A stretch of 64,000 nt of DNA from Rhinopithecus roxellana (taxonomy: Eukaryota > Chordata > Mammalia > Primates > Cercopithecidae), in contig NC_044561.1 in assembly GCF_007565055.1 (NCBI RefSeq), positions 33,249,483 to 33,313,482 on the forward strand. The letters run 5' to 3'. This document shows positions 10,322 through 21,875 of this stretch, one piece after another. A program made the position numbers and the translations under genes. Below the pieces are notes generated by a model. That model was given only the letters and a program-made list of their open reading frames with translations, was not told where the DNA came from and made no database searches. The stretch's first letter is position 1. The number at the start of each line of letters is the position of its first letter.

Positions 10322-10600
10322 AGACGGAGACTGGCTGTGTTGCCCAGGCTGGAGTGCAGTGGCATGATCTCGGCTCACTGCAAGCTCCGCCTCCCGGGTT
10401 CATGCCATTCTCCCGACTCAGCCTCCGAGTAGCTGGGACTACAGGCGCCCGCCACCACGCCCGGCTAATTTTTTGTATTTTTAGTAGAGACAGGGTTTCA
10501 CCGTGTTAGCCAAGATGGTCTCCATCTCCTGACCTCGTGATCCGCCCGCCTCAGCCTCCCAAAGTGCTGGGATTACAGGCTTGAGCCACCGCGCCTGGCC
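10269..10600 (-). mobile_element. AluY, reverse orientation
   Basis: A T run of about 50 bases (the reverse of the A tail, with one G-containing break) is followed by GAGACGGAGACTGGCTGTG and a full element, ending GCCACCGCGCCTGGCC. The long homopolymer suggests recent insertion. Confidence 0.96.
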
Positions 10601-11290
10601 GGTTTTTTTTTTTTTTAAATCAAACATATATTAACCTTCATTTCAAAGTTTAAAGTTTAATGTAAGAAGTATTACACTTGAGCTCCTGTATACTATTTAT
10701 AAAGAATAACAAATCTTGCTTAGAACAAGCCTATTTTTTTAAGAAGAAATTGGACTTCCAGCAATGCTATCATTATTAAAATCCTGTTTTAAAAGATACA
10801 TATCACTCTCCACTCCATAGTTATTATTCACATTTAATTACATAAATATATTGTATTAGAGATTCAGTGTTTTAATTTTCAATTACCATTTGTTTATAAG
10901 TTAGCATATGTATTGAGTTTAAATGTAAACTCCACTTTTAATATTATGCTTATCATCATAACTAAAAATGCATCATAACTGATACCTTCTGCAGACCTAG
11001 GTGGACTTAATGGAAGAGTAGAAGAGTAGTTAATATTTAACAACATTTCAAGTAAATACACATAAAACTATATAATTATCCCTCATCTTCATCTCTTTGA
11101 TTTTTTTCTTTAATGAGTTAACTGTCAATCTTTCAACTTTCATATCAACTCTAAGAAAAGAAGAGGTCGTTGTTCACTCACTAAAGAGCAATGTAAATAA
11201 TGTTTATTTTACTGTATACAGCGATAGATGTGTATAATTATTTATTTCATTAATTGGTTTAAATATTTCATCCTATTGACCCAGAGGGCA
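10601..11290. other. AT-rich intergenic DNA
   Basis: No gene or family recognised. It ends where retroviral pol-like sequence begins. Confidence 0.5.
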
Positions 11291-12420
11291 TTTTAATTAC
11301 ATGGGAAACCAACAGCAGCCTCTACCTTGAAAAATAGTGAATCAAAAACAATACCACATCCCTGGAGGGAAGCCAGAGATTAGTGCCACCCTCAAGGACT
11401 TGAAAGACTCGGAGAGGTGATTCCACTCCCTGTTCAAATCTCCTGTTTGGCCTGTGCAGAAGACAAACGGATCTTGGAGAATGACGGTGGATTATCATAA
11501 GCTTACCCAAGTGTGACTCCAACTGCAGCTGCTGTGCCAGATATGGTTTCGTTGCTTGAGCAAATTACCACATCTCCTGGTACCTGGTATGCAGCCATTG
11601 ATTTGGCAAATGCCTTTTCTCCATTCCTGTCCAGAAGGCCAACCGGAAGCAATTTGCCTTCAGCTGGCAAAGCCAGCAATAAACCGTTACTGTCCTACTT
11701 CAGGGGTATATCAACTCTCCAGCTTTGTGCCATAATCTTGTTTGCAGAGATCTTGATTGTTTTTCCCTTCCACAAGATATCACACTAGTCCATTGCATTG
11801 ATGACATTATGCTGATTGGATCCAGTGAGTGATAAGTAGCAAACACACTGTACTTATGGCTGAGAGATTTAAATGCCAGGAGATGGGAAATAAATCTGAC
11901 TAAAATTCAGGGACCTTCTTCCTCAGTAAAATTTCTAGAGGTCCAGTGGTGTGGGGCCTATTGAGATATGCCTTCCAAGGTAAAGGGTAAGTTGCTACCT
12001 TTGGCCCCTCCTACAACCAAGAAAGAGGCACAATGCTTAGTGGGCCTACTTGGATTTTAGAGGCAACACATTCATCATTTGGGTATGTTACTCTGGCCCA
12101 TTTATCAAGTGACCCAAAAGGCTGCCAGCTTTGAGTGGAATCCAGAAAAGGAGAAGGCTCTGCAACAGGTCCAGGCTGCTGCGCAAGTCTACTACTCCAC
12201 AACAGAGGTAAGGAAGAGTATGGGTGGAACACACGAGATCCCTTAGGGCATCTCTTAGTATTACCATGCCCTGTGATTAAGGTCAATGGGAAACTACAGG
12301 AGCCCAATCTGGGCAGGACTACAAATAGCTCCAGACTCTTTAGAAATGAAGGTTTGGGGTCACTTCACCAGGTAAAGAACCATGATTGCTGAGGTACTTG
12401 CTGAAGGCAAGAGGAATATA
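11291..12420 (+). mobile_element. ERV-L pol remnant (reverse-transcriptase region), degraded
   Basis: This is a broken stretch of retroviral pol related to the HERV-L/ERV-L class III group. The recognisable order is a palm-domain start near 11485 (read as MTVDYHKL), an open piece at 11513-11788 containing PDMVSLLEQI and GTWYAAIDLANAF, the catalytic-loop remnant near 11797-11815 (C-I-D-D where the family has Y-x-D-D), and thumb/connection-like sequence to about 12160. Frameshifts near 11610-11650 and later, and stops throughout, rule out a working enzyme. Upstream gag and the 5' LTR are missing. It shares an element with the 3' LTR at 12795. Confidence 0.85.
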
Positions 12421-12794
12421 GAATGAGTAGTAGAAGGTAGTCATCAATACCAGCTACGGCCACATGACCAATTGCAGAAAAGAGGATGATAATTATGAGT
12501 ATTTCCTTCTTATTTTGTTAAGAACATGTTTGTGCATGTGTACACTTGTACTAACATATCTTCATTTTATTTCCTTTTTTCTTTGTCATGTGACATAAGA
12601 TTTATTGACTTCATATGAGAATTTAAGTGTTGTTAACTTTATGTAATAGCATCTGGGTTGGAGATGGATGTGTTTCAGTTGTATAAAGGATAGCTGTATT
12701 ATGTTAGGCATAATTATGACTTTGTTGTCTTTATTTGAAGATTATGTGTGATTTCAGGAGGTGTATATGGGTTCAAGTCAACAAGGAGTGGACT
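12421..12794 (+). mobile_element. ERV-L 3' non-coding region and polypurine tract
   Basis: Sequence from GTAGAAGGTAGTCATCAATACC onward resembles the T-rich 3' internal region of ERV-L elements. A purine-rich tract (ACAAGGAGTGGA, about 12781-12792) sits directly before the LTR, where plus-strand priming would occur. The segment expected between reverse transcriptase and here (RNase H, integrase, dUTPase) is absent, which implies an internal deletion near 12200-12420. Confidence 0.6.
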
Positions 12795-13305
12795 TGTGAT
12801 GGTTAGTATTGAGTGTCAATTTGATTGGATTGAAGGATGCAAAGTATTGTTCTGAGTGTGTCTGGGAGGGTGTTGCCAAAGGAGATTAACATTTGAGTCA
12901 GTGGACTGGGAGAGGCAGACACACCCTCAATCTGGGTGGGCACCATCTTGTCAGCTGCCAGTGTGGCTAGGATAAAGCAGGCAGACGAACGTGGAAGGAC
13001 TAGACTGGCTAAGTCTTCCAGCCTTCATCCTTCTCCTGTGCTGGATGCTTCCTGTCCTCAAACGTTGGACACCAAGGTTTGCCAGTGGCTCTTGGCCCTT
13101 TGACCACAGACTGAAGGCTGCACTGTCAGCTTCCCTATTTTTGAGGTTTTGGGACACAGACTGGCTTCCTTCTCCTCAGCTTGCAGATGGCCTACTGTGG
13201 GACTTCACCTTGTGATCGTGTAAGTCAATACTCCTTAATAAACTCTCTTTCATATGTACATCTATGTTATTAGTCCTGTCCCTCTAGAGAACCCTGACTA
13301 ATACA
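12795..13305 (+). mobile_element. MLT2A-type 3' LTR of the ERV-L element
   Basis: Runs from TGTGATGGTTAGTATTGAGTG to CTGACTAATACA. Characteristic wording includes GATTGGATTGAAGGATGC, GGTGTTGCCAAAGGAGATTAACATTTGAGTCAGTGG, AATCTGGGTGGGCACCATC, CTTAATAAACTCTC (polyadenylation signal) and CCCTCTAGAGAACCCTGACTAATACA. It follows the polypurine tract with the correct spacing. The MLT2A name is from memory. Confidence 0.8.
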
Positions 13306-13426
13306 GAGCTAGGTTTAGGATTCATGCTTGGGTTTGTGTGACAATGACAAGGAAGTCGTACAATGAAATTTCAGTGGGTTCTCCCATGAAAATCTCTACG
13401 TTCTATGTGATTAAAAATTGAATGCA

Positions 13427-13706
13427 GCCGGGCGCGGTGGCTCAAGCCTGTAATCCCAGCACTTTGGGAGGCCGAGACGGGCGGATCACGAGGTCAGGAG
13501 ATCGAGACCATCCTGGCTAACACGGTGAAACCCCGTCTCTACTAAAAATACAAAAAAACTAGCCGGGCGAGGTGGCGGGCGCCTGTAGTCCCAGCTACTC
13601 GGGAGGCTGAGGCAGGAGAATGGCATGAACCCGGGAGGCGGAGCTTGCAGTGAGCTGAGATCTGGCCACTGCACTCCAGCCTGGGCGACAGAGCGAGACT
13701 CCGTCT

Positions 13707-13753
<47 letters not shown>
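13427..13753 (+). mobile_element. AluY with a long A tail
   Basis: Full-length young Alu. The A tail is over 40 bases. Target duplication AAAATTGAATGCA lies at about 13414-13426 and again after the tail near 13749-13762. Confidence 0.97.
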
Positions 13754-13757
<4 letters not shown>

Positions 13758-13888
13758 ATGCAATTTAAAAATAGTCAAATCACAATGAATTTAAAAATAG
13801 TGTTCAGAAATTCTGAGTGATGAATATGGATAGTTTGAGGAAGAAGAGACTGGGTCATTCAGCTACTTAATTTTGTCCAGTAGGATAG

Positions 13889-14327
13889 GACTTGATAAAA
13901 GAAAAACTTCAGACAAATTAAATTTAAAGGAGTTTAATTGAGCAATGAGTGATGCACAAATCAAACAGTCCCCAAATCACAGCAGAGTCACAGAGACTCC
14001 AGCACAGCCACAGTCATGTGGTGGAAGAAGATTTATAAACGAAAAAAGAAAAATGATATACAGAAATTGGAAGTACAGAATGGCTGGATTGGTTGCACCT
14101 CGGCGTTTGCCTTATTTGAACACAGAATGAACACTCAGCAGTGTGTAAATGGTTGAAGTATGGTGGCTGGGATTGGCCAGGACTTAGCTACTGTTACAGG
14201 CACATATTCCTAAGGTAGGTTTTTAATCTTCTCTGACTCTTAAGCTAGGTTATGGTTCATCCACAACGACTCAAATATAGAAGTACAGAGTCCTTCTCAG
14301 GTGATATTTAGTTTGCTTTAACAGACT
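13889..14327 (-). mobile_element. Solo ERV1 LTR (LTR8-like) with 4-bp duplications
   Basis: Read on the minus strand, the LTR runs TGTTAAAGCAAAC... to ...TTTTATCA (plus-strand 13893-14323). It has a TATA-like TTTATAAATCTT, the CAAT-like GGCCAATCCCAGCC and a polyadenylation-like AATTAAACTCC near its end. GACT flanks it exactly on both sides (13889-13892 and 14324-14327). No internal viral sequence remains. The LTR8 name is tentative, but the LTR structure is directly visible. Confidence 0.75.
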
Positions 14328-14669
14328 GTACACTTAAACTGTACAGAAACCATATCAATTGAAAATTAGTAAAAGTAGCCAAGAATATGTACTCTGGATA
14401 ACAACAGGGTGATTCTACCATCTTCAAATAATGCCTACTAACTTATAGGAATAGACAGAAACTACTTTTGGGAAGCTCAAAGCCACAACTGAAAAATACA
14501 GATAAGAATAACAGAAAGGCAGATTATAGAATAAGGAAGAACTTTCGAACAACTCTTCCAGTTCAACAATGGAACAAACTGATTGTGAAGTTAATGGCCT
14601 TCCCAGAACTGGAAGGAATGGATAAAGAAACTTGTATTTATTAAACAAATATTCTTCTGGTCTCTATAA

Positions 14670-14850
14670 TGGGAATGTTAACTATATTACCTTGCAGAAT
14701 CCCTAGAACCACATGAAATGACTAATATTGCCCTCATTTAAATGAGGAAAACAGACTCAGAAGGTTTCCCCAGATCTCAGAGCTAAGAACTGCAGAGAAT
14801 ATGTAAAGCCAAGTGTATCTGACTCCTAAGTGTACAGTGCAAAGACTGCA
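14670..14850 (-). mobile_element. MIR relic
   Basis: The wording CTCATTTAAATGAGGAAAACAGACTCAGAAGG, CAGATCTCAGAGCTAAG, then TATCTGACTCC is the reverse complement of the MIR core and 3' part. Heavily diverged. Confidence 0.65.
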
Positions 14851-15119
14851 ACAAGTAGAAATGGGTTGGGTACCTACTAAAAACATCATAAAAGAGATTC
14901 GTTCCCTAGCTGATGACAAGTAGACTACATGATCATTACAGTCTTTTTAAAGTTCGAAATAGGATGACTTGTTAAGGGGCAGAGGTTTAAGTTTAATTTC
15001 AATCTGACATGCAAATTTTTTGCAAGCCTACTCTATTTAACTGCCTCCAGGACTGGTTAATAATATCACTGGTATTACATATAGAATGTACAATATACTG
15101 ACTATTTCACTGGTATTAT

Positions 15120-15425
15120 ATATTAAATGTTTATATACACAAGATATGCATATATATCATATATGTATATATCATGTACATATATATCATATATATCACA
15201 CATATATTTGCTATATAATATAGGTGAGATGTATATTATATAGAATATATGCTATTTATATATAAATATTTTATATAATATATAATAAATATGTTACATA
15301 TATCACCTGCATTATATAGCAAATATATGTACATAAAATGCACATATATACACATATATTTGTGTGCATATGTGTACGTAAATGTGTGTGTGTATATATG
15401 TGTGTGTGTGTGTATATATATAATC
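15120..15425. repeat. (TA)/(TATG)/(GT) low-complexity block
   Basis: About 300 bases of alternating pyrimidine-purine sequence: TATATCATATATG-like units, then ATATATAATATAATAAATATG, then a GTGTGT/GTATAT tract at 15381-15420. Short inverted segments allow cruciform-like pairing. Confidence 0.9.
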
Positions 15426-17779
15426 ACTAGAGCTATCCTGCCTGACGTGGACTTTTTGATGGAGGTTAGCATTCTTCCAAGAAAATTTTCAACATAAAAG
15501 CCCACTGAGCTTTACTTGCCTAACACCATCTTTCACAGCTTTGTCAACTTCATGAGTAGTAATCCCTCAGCTGAAGGAATGGTCAGAATCAGTGAGCCAT
15601 TCCTTGTGTAGAAATTGACAGCAAGGCACAACACGCCCCACACTAATTAGGAATATAAAACTCAGCATTCTTATAGTAATTGGCGAGTCTCCAAGTAAGC
15701 TGAGGGTTACTGACAAAAGTTGCTTGTTTTGTTTTTCACTCTGTCTCATATAAAGATGGAAACTTCTCCTAGATATTGCTTTATGGACTTTTGCATATGC
15801 ATGTGCAAAAGTATTTTTCTTATAAGCCATTAAAATGACATCATATTTAGCATTAGATTTTGAAATTTCAGTGAAGCATTTCCTTCTAAAACAGTTTACT
15901 TGAAATCAAAGCATGCTTCAGGTAACACGTAGTGCAGGTTGTGCTTTCTGAAATGGCATTTGGGTATAAGTCTGAATGATGTGATGAACCGTGTATACAG
16001 AGAGCTGGAATGAGCAAAGAAGGAGACATGAAGGAACTTAACTAGAAAAGGTAGCAAATGCTTTAATAGTAGTTGTATTTGTTATTCAAAAATTAAAACA
16101 CAAACTGATTTTTATTTTTCTTCTTGGAATATGTTCTCAATGCAAGCAAATGCAACTGTGGGGAAACAAAGAAAAATAAGTAAAAACAGATTTAAAACGA
16201 CTGTTTTCAGATAGCATTTCATTTGGTGGGAAGACAGAAAAAAAAATCATAGAAACAGAAAGAGGGTATTTTTGTACTCCCCAAGTACAAAAGTGAGCAA
16301 AGAAGGGAGAGGAAGAATGATTCATGTTTAATAGCAAGTGGAATGAGGCTTTTAAAATCTTTACCTCCTACTACTCTAACTTGAACCTTCCCAACTGCAT
16401 GAAATAAGGTAACCTATTTTCTCAATAACCCTGCTATACTTATTTCAATTTGTTATGTAATCTTTTATTTTTCAGCCGCATTTACAACGATTACAGTCAA
16501 AGGACACGTCAGTCTTCTAACAAGCCTTTATGTTCTCTGTCTCAGTAAATATATTAGAAGTGGCTGTGCTGGTATATCTATCACTTAGGCATATGCGTTC
16601 CCAGTCCTCTTTGTCTCCTGCATGCATAATCTCAATTTTCCTTTGCCAGGGAACAGTCCTGCCTTTGGCTGAGTCAGAACATCTGGATCCTGATCTCATG
16701 GCCCTTGGAAGATAAGCAGAAAATAAAATTGTCCTGAATTCCCAATGTCTTCCCTAATAAGCATTTTATAAGAGAATTATAGTCTCTTCGGGGAACGGAA
16801 AATGATTGAAATGACCACATTCAATCCTAGACTAAAGCTGTAATTCTGATCTGAGAAAGAGGAGCAGGACTGCAAGCAGTTCAGGGGGCCCTGACATTCG
16901 TGCTGAAACTGAAGGAGCGACAGCAAGAATCAATCAGAAAAAGATTAAAACTTTTGGCACTCAGAAAAAGATTTATCTTGGCAAATTAGCAAATTTTCAT
17001 CAAATCACTGAAACAAATCTATTTGGGAAACATGAAATGCTGGATTACAAAATTTTAACTGACCCTCTTTACATGCAAAGAAGAAAACATCCAGTTAGCA
17101 GATATTCCTCTAATGTATCCTCAAGGTTAGAAAATGTGGCTATATAAAGCTGATATTTTTCTGTTTAGAAGAAAATAATAAATTATTATAGTAACTAGAT
17201 AATTTAAACGTCTAAGCTAATCTACTGGTTCAAATTAAATGCACATTCCGCACAACTCTCTTTTGCACTGTCAAGCCAGTCACATTTGGGTGGAGAAGCT
17301 ATTTGACACAAAAAGAGTAGAGACATGCTTCATTTTGTTCTCATTAATTCTTCAAATAATTTGTTAAAACCACATGATAATGAAAAATAACGGACTTTAT
17401 ACATGTGAGTAATCATCTACTACTCCTTAGGTTGTTACCTCCATTCTCTCATGTTGTTCTTTTCAAGAATTTAAAATGATAAAAAAGCTGCAAGAGCAGT
17501 AAAAATAATATTTCTTACTCCCTGCACCTAGATTCCCCAATTTCCTACATTTTACCACATTTTCTATGCCAGTCGATTTCCCTCTCTCACATACGCATGC
17601 ACACACAAACACACATGTGTACCTTTTAAAATATGACCACAAATTATTTGACAATTATCCTTATGAAATGTGAGGTTTTTTATTCCCACTGGGATTGTGA
17701 AGAACAAATAGGTGGAACTGACAATAGAATAGGTCAGTCAAACACCCGAACTTTATACTGTGACACCCTAGGCTAGGTC
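15426..17779. other. Repeat-poor intergenic DNA, no gene seen
   Basis: 2.3 kb with no Alu, L1 or LTR that I can recognise and no convincing reading frame. Its composition is ordinary and non-repetitive, which makes it a candidate for unique sequence, possibly including conserved non-coding DNA. Nothing in it identifies a function. Confidence 0.5.
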
Positions 17780-18640
17780 ATTAAAAGCCTGATACTTGTG
17801 ATGACTTTGTAATGTGTTAACTTGGCTAGACTGAACTTGAACTGCATATTCCAGAATTTCCTCTCGTGTGTGTTTCTATTTAGTGTGGAATTAAATAGAC
17901 ATTTCAGGACAAATGAAGAATGTAGGGTTATTTGGAGTAAGGAAGAAAAGGGGAGAAGCCATGTCGCAGCTCATAGAGACTTTTTCTGATCTGCTAACTC
18001 ATCTCACTGACTTGAAGCCATGGCTGTCTGGAACTTCTATCTTCCCCTAGGTCTTCCTTCACTTCTTTGACTTTTAGGCCAGATGTGTGTGTGTGTGTGT
18101 GTCTTTGTCTTTATCTCCACGACAAAAAGGCCCAGCTTCTTCAGAATATACTTGTCAGTAGAGTCAGAGGCAGAAACAACTAATGTGAATTTCAGTCTGT
18201 CCTCATGAGGTTCTAATTAGTGCTTGTGAGTTCTAGCTTGCCCTTGACTTCACCAACTTACATGCATGTTCCCTTCCTGACTTCCAGCTCTGTAGACTTC
18301 AACTCCAGCATCAGTTATAAGATGATAGGCTTTATAGAGGCTGCATAGCCCACTTTCCCAATTGTGCAAAACCAAATTCTGGTAATGACATTATATATGT
18401 ATATATTTGAAAAAATCTATTATATTTATTTATGCATATGTATGCATGTGTGTGTATATATACACACACATATATATACACATATATACATATACACATA
18501 TATACACACATATATATACACATATATATACACACACACACATTTCTCCCTCTCTCTTCCTTTCTCTTACTTGATTTAAACAGAACAGAATTTGGTACCA
18601 GAGTGGTCCCAGAGAAATAGAATCTTAAGGATAAGTTCTC
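17780..18640 (+). mobile_element. Possible ancient LTR-like repeat, interrupted by microsatellites
   Basis: Phrases such as CTTGAAGCCATGGCTGTCTGG, GACATGCATGTTCCCTTCCTGACTTCCAGCTC-like wording and AACTCCAGCATCAGTTATAAGATG look like an old interspersed repeat that I cannot name. A (TG)n run (18083-18102) and a long (TATACA) block (18425-18545) lie in it. Confidence 0.3.
18425..18545. repeat. (CATATA)n/(CA)n microsatellite
   Basis: 120 bases of ACACATATATATACACAT-type alternating purine-pyrimidine sequence ending in a CACACACA run. Such tracts can adopt Z-DNA or cruciform forms and mutate quickly. Confidence 0.95.
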
Positions 18641-18888
18641 CCCTTAATTAGTTCTGAATTTTCTGGCTGTGATTCTCTGTTTCGAGCATATTAAAGGCAT
18701 AATGACCTTGTTTCCACTGGTAAAGGGGGACTAGTAGTAGTTCATGACATGCAGTGGCAAATATTTATCCAAAATATCATTTGTAGATACCTGTAATCGC
18801 GTACCTATAGAAGGCATGGCTCTGGGTAACAAAGTATTTGCTACATTGGAACATCTAGTCAAAATTAGTAGTATTATGGGTTTAGCTG

Positions 18889-18965
18889 GTGTATGAGTTT
18901 GCTAATGGGTACCATAACAAAGTACCACAACCTGGGTGCAACAGGAATTAAATCTGCTCTATATG
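18889..18965 (-). mobile_element. MLT1/MaLR LTR fragment
   Basis: TATGAGTTTGCTAATGGGTACCATAACAAAGTACCACAACCTGGGTG is the reverse of the 3' end of MaLR-type LTRs. Only about 75 bases remain. Confidence 0.6.
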
Positions 18966-19504
18966 ACCCCGAACCCTCTAGCAGATAGAACTAGGATCAG
19001 TGTATACAAATTAGAGGACAACAATGTTTGGCCCAAATAATGAAAAACATTTTTAATGCTCAGAGCAATCCAAGGATAAAATAAGTTGTCTTCAAAGAAC
19101 AATGAGTTTCCTTACTGAAGATCTCCACACTCTGGCTGAACAATTTGAAAAATACAGGAGTACGCTATAATGACGCACATCCAAGCATCATGTTGTTTGT
19201 GAGCCTTTATAGCTTTTAATAGCTTGTCATTGACTCTGTGCCTAGCAGTTAGTGAGGACAGAGATTTTATATTTGCATCTATAAATCACATAAAGCATCT
19301 ACAAAATAATTACTGTGTAAAACATATATTGAAATTGGTATTTTGAATTTATGATTTCAAGGTAAATATGATAAAGTTATACATATTATACACTAATTAT
19401 ATCAGGAATATATAATTATTATTTTATCTTTTGTAGAAATGAAAAAGATTCAAAGTAAAATTCTCTCAATCGTGGTATTCGCTTTTATTATAAACATTAT
19501 TTAT

Positions 19505-20000
19505 TGTATGTATTAGCTATAACCAATATATTGTTGAGCAACAAACTGCACCAAAACGTAATAGCTTAAAACAAACAACATTTTTTTGTTTCTTTCTTAC
19601 CTGTGGGTTCACTGAATAGGTCTGCTGAGCTAGTGAGGCTTAGCTGCTCCCAACTTAGATTGCTCAAATATCTGTGATCAGGAGAAGAGTTGGCTAAAAA
19701 CAGACTGTCTGAAATAGTTGGAACCATTAGGATTTGTCCACATGTCTCATACTACAGCAAGCTAGCCTAAGGTTTTTCTTAGGTCTTGGTAGAGTCCCAA
19801 GAGACCAGAAACATGCAGGCTCCCCTAAGACCTAGGCTTGAAACCGGCACACCATCATTTCCAACATATTCTATGGGCCAAAGCAAGTCACATTGCCAGT
19901 ACACCAAATAGATTCTACCTCTTGATGAAAGATACAAAGTCAAATTGCCTAGGGCATGGATACCAAGAGAGCAGAAAAATGGGAAAACTTTAGCAATCAA
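19505..20000 (-). mobile_element. MLT1/MaLR-like LTR relic
   Basis: Opens with GAGCAACAAACTGCACCAAAACGTAATAGCTTAAAACAAAC, the reverse of a MaLR-type LTR end. It also contains TCTATGGGCCAAAGCAAGTCACATTGCC, ACCTCTTGATGAAAGATAC and AAAGTCAAATTGCC. The same wording recurs in the elements at 20227, 32030 and 60529, so this is one family. The exact subfamily is unknown. Confidence 0.5.
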
Positions 20001-20226
20001 TCTGTCATACTGAAAAAGAATGTTTTGACATGTCCTACTAGGTATATGGCAAGAATTGAACTGATATTATCTATTATATATGTAATATTTAATAATTAAC
20101 TAATATTGATTATTAAAATTATTAATACAAGAAGTATAAATAGTTAATTTTAGAATGATTTACTTTGGTATTATTTAACTGCTAAATAGTTATGCTTTGC
20201 TGTATTTGCAAACTCAGTAGGAGAGT

Positions 20227-20765
20227 TGTATTGGTTTTCATTTGCTATATAACAAATTGTCTCAAATTTGGCAGTGTAAAAGAACATACATAGATTTTCT
20301 AACTATTTCCGTGGATTAGGAACCTGGGAATGGCCTAACTGAGTCTTCTGCTTAGGGTTTCACAAGGCTGAGATTAAGGTGTTAGCTGGGGCTGGAGTCT
20401 CATCTAAGGTTTAGGATACTTTTCCAAGGCCCTAAAGTCATTGGCAAATTTAACTTCTGTGTGATTATCTTGGTGACCTGCTACTCCAAGACCAGCAGGA
20501 GAGACAGTCCCTGACATCCAGACCCACTTTGAAAGGGTATGCCTGATTAGGCCTACTAAATATTCTCCACTTGATTACTTCAATCCAGTTGATTTGGAAC
20601 CATAATTACATGTACAAATCCCCTTCACTTTTGTTATATAACATAATCATGGCGGTGACAGCTATCATATGTGCAGCTTTCTTCTGTAATTAATGAAGGG
20701 GATAGATAAGGTATATATATAGGTGGCAGAATTCTTGGAGGCCATCTTAGGATTCTGCTACCACA
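20227..20765 (-). mobile_element. MaLR-like LTR, probably complete
   Basis: Starts TGTATTGGTTTTCATTTGCTATATAACAAATTG and ends GAGGCCATCTTAGGATTCTGCTACCACA, giving TG...CA ends over 539 bases. The 5 bases outside are AGAGT (left) and AGAAT (right), a near-match consistent with a 5-bp ERV-L/MaLR target duplication. Confidence 0.55.
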
Positions 20766-20957
20766 AGAATTAATTTAAGATAGTTTAAAAGTTTTAATCA
20801 TAATTTCATTTGTAGAATTCTTCCTGCCTATGTGGTACAGAACAAAGTCAATAAGTTGTTGCCCAATTGATATAATTATTTTCAATGACCTCTTCACAAA
20901 ATTTTCTAATATCAACAGGCTTTATGGTTTGATAACCATTAAAATCATTGTCTTACA

Positions 20958-21180
20958 AAGGGGAATAACAGACACTGGGGCCTTCCTGAGGCTGAAGGTT
21001 GGGAGGAGGGAGAGGAGCAGAAAAAGTAACTACTGTGTACTAGGTTTAGTACTGGGGCAGCAAAATAATCTATACAAGAAACTCCTGTGACATGAATTTT
21101 CCAGTATAACAAACCTGTACACGTACCCCTGAATCTAAAGTAAAAGTTTAAAACATAATAAAACTAGAAAAAAATAAAAT
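20958..21180 (+). mobile_element. L1 3' end (3'UTR), 5' truncated
   Basis: GGGGAATAACAGACACTGGGGCC, GTTGGGAGGAGGGAGAGG, TACTGTGTACTAGG, CAATATAACAAACCTGTAC-like wording and GTACCCCTGAATCTAAAGTAAAAG are the terminal 200 bases of a primate L1 3'UTR, followed by an A-rich tail. No coding part is present. Confidence 0.9.
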
Positions 21181-21755
21181 CAGTGTCTTTAATAAAAAAA
21201 GAAAAATCACTGAAATTCTAAGTCTAAACCTTAGCTCTAGTTTTGTTATATTTAAGTGTTTTGGAGATGTTGCTCAACTTATGTAATTTGCAGAACTAAT
21301 AAAATAGCACAAGACAAATTAATACATCTATGTTTAGGCCACCTCAGCTGAGGATCAGAAAAGACATCTGCATATCTAATTATTTGAAGGAAGTTTCTAC
21401 TTAAAAAAAAAAAAACTTGCTACCCAGGACAGGGGAACAAGAGTGAAAGTGTGAGATGTAATGACCAGGAAGAAATGGGGCCACGTTTACCCTAAATTTC
21501 AGTTTAAAGAAGAGTCACAGGAGTGGCAGCTTTTGTTTTTCAGCTACAGGCAAGGTCAAAATGAGATGCAGGGAACTTGGTAAGGGTTACCAGGGCCAGC
21601 AATATGGAGTAAGTTCTGGGCAGACTCTGATCCATACTGAAAACAAACTCTGGTCTACCCTTGCTAGAGAGCCCAAAATATTCTCCCACAGGGGCCTTTA
21701 TACATTGTAGAAGGCCTGGCAGACTTCTCAAATGTGTTTCTGAATTTCTGTGTTG
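21181..21755. other. Intergenic DNA, no gene seen
   Basis: No family recognised. An A-rich run lies near 21402-21415. Confidence 0.5.
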
Positions 21756-21875
21756 TGTACATGTATATGTGTGTGTATATATTTATGTGTATATATGTAT
21801 GTTTGTATATCTGTGACTGCATGTGTGTATGCTTGTGGGTTTGTGTATATTTTATATATTCATGTATATACATGT
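21756..21875. repeat. (TG)/(TATG) low-complexity block
   Basis: GTACATGTATATGTGTGTGTATATA-type alternating sequence. The open frames across it are repeat artefacts. Confidence 0.9.

Noticed and set aside
10243..10509. Open frames with F-rich starts followed by SHSVAQAGVQW-like peptides, seen at many sites
   Set aside because: These are translations of antisense Alu elements and not genes.
13306..13310. Flank GAGCT compared with GGACT before the MLT2A LTR as a 5-bp target duplication
   Set aside because: The bases before the LTR belong to the proviral interior (polypurine tract), so they cannot be the target duplication. The true partner would lie before the missing 5' LTR.
18332..18620. Overlapping Y/I/H-rich and C/V/Y-rich open frames
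   Set aside because: They are translations of the CATATA/CA microsatellite in different frames.
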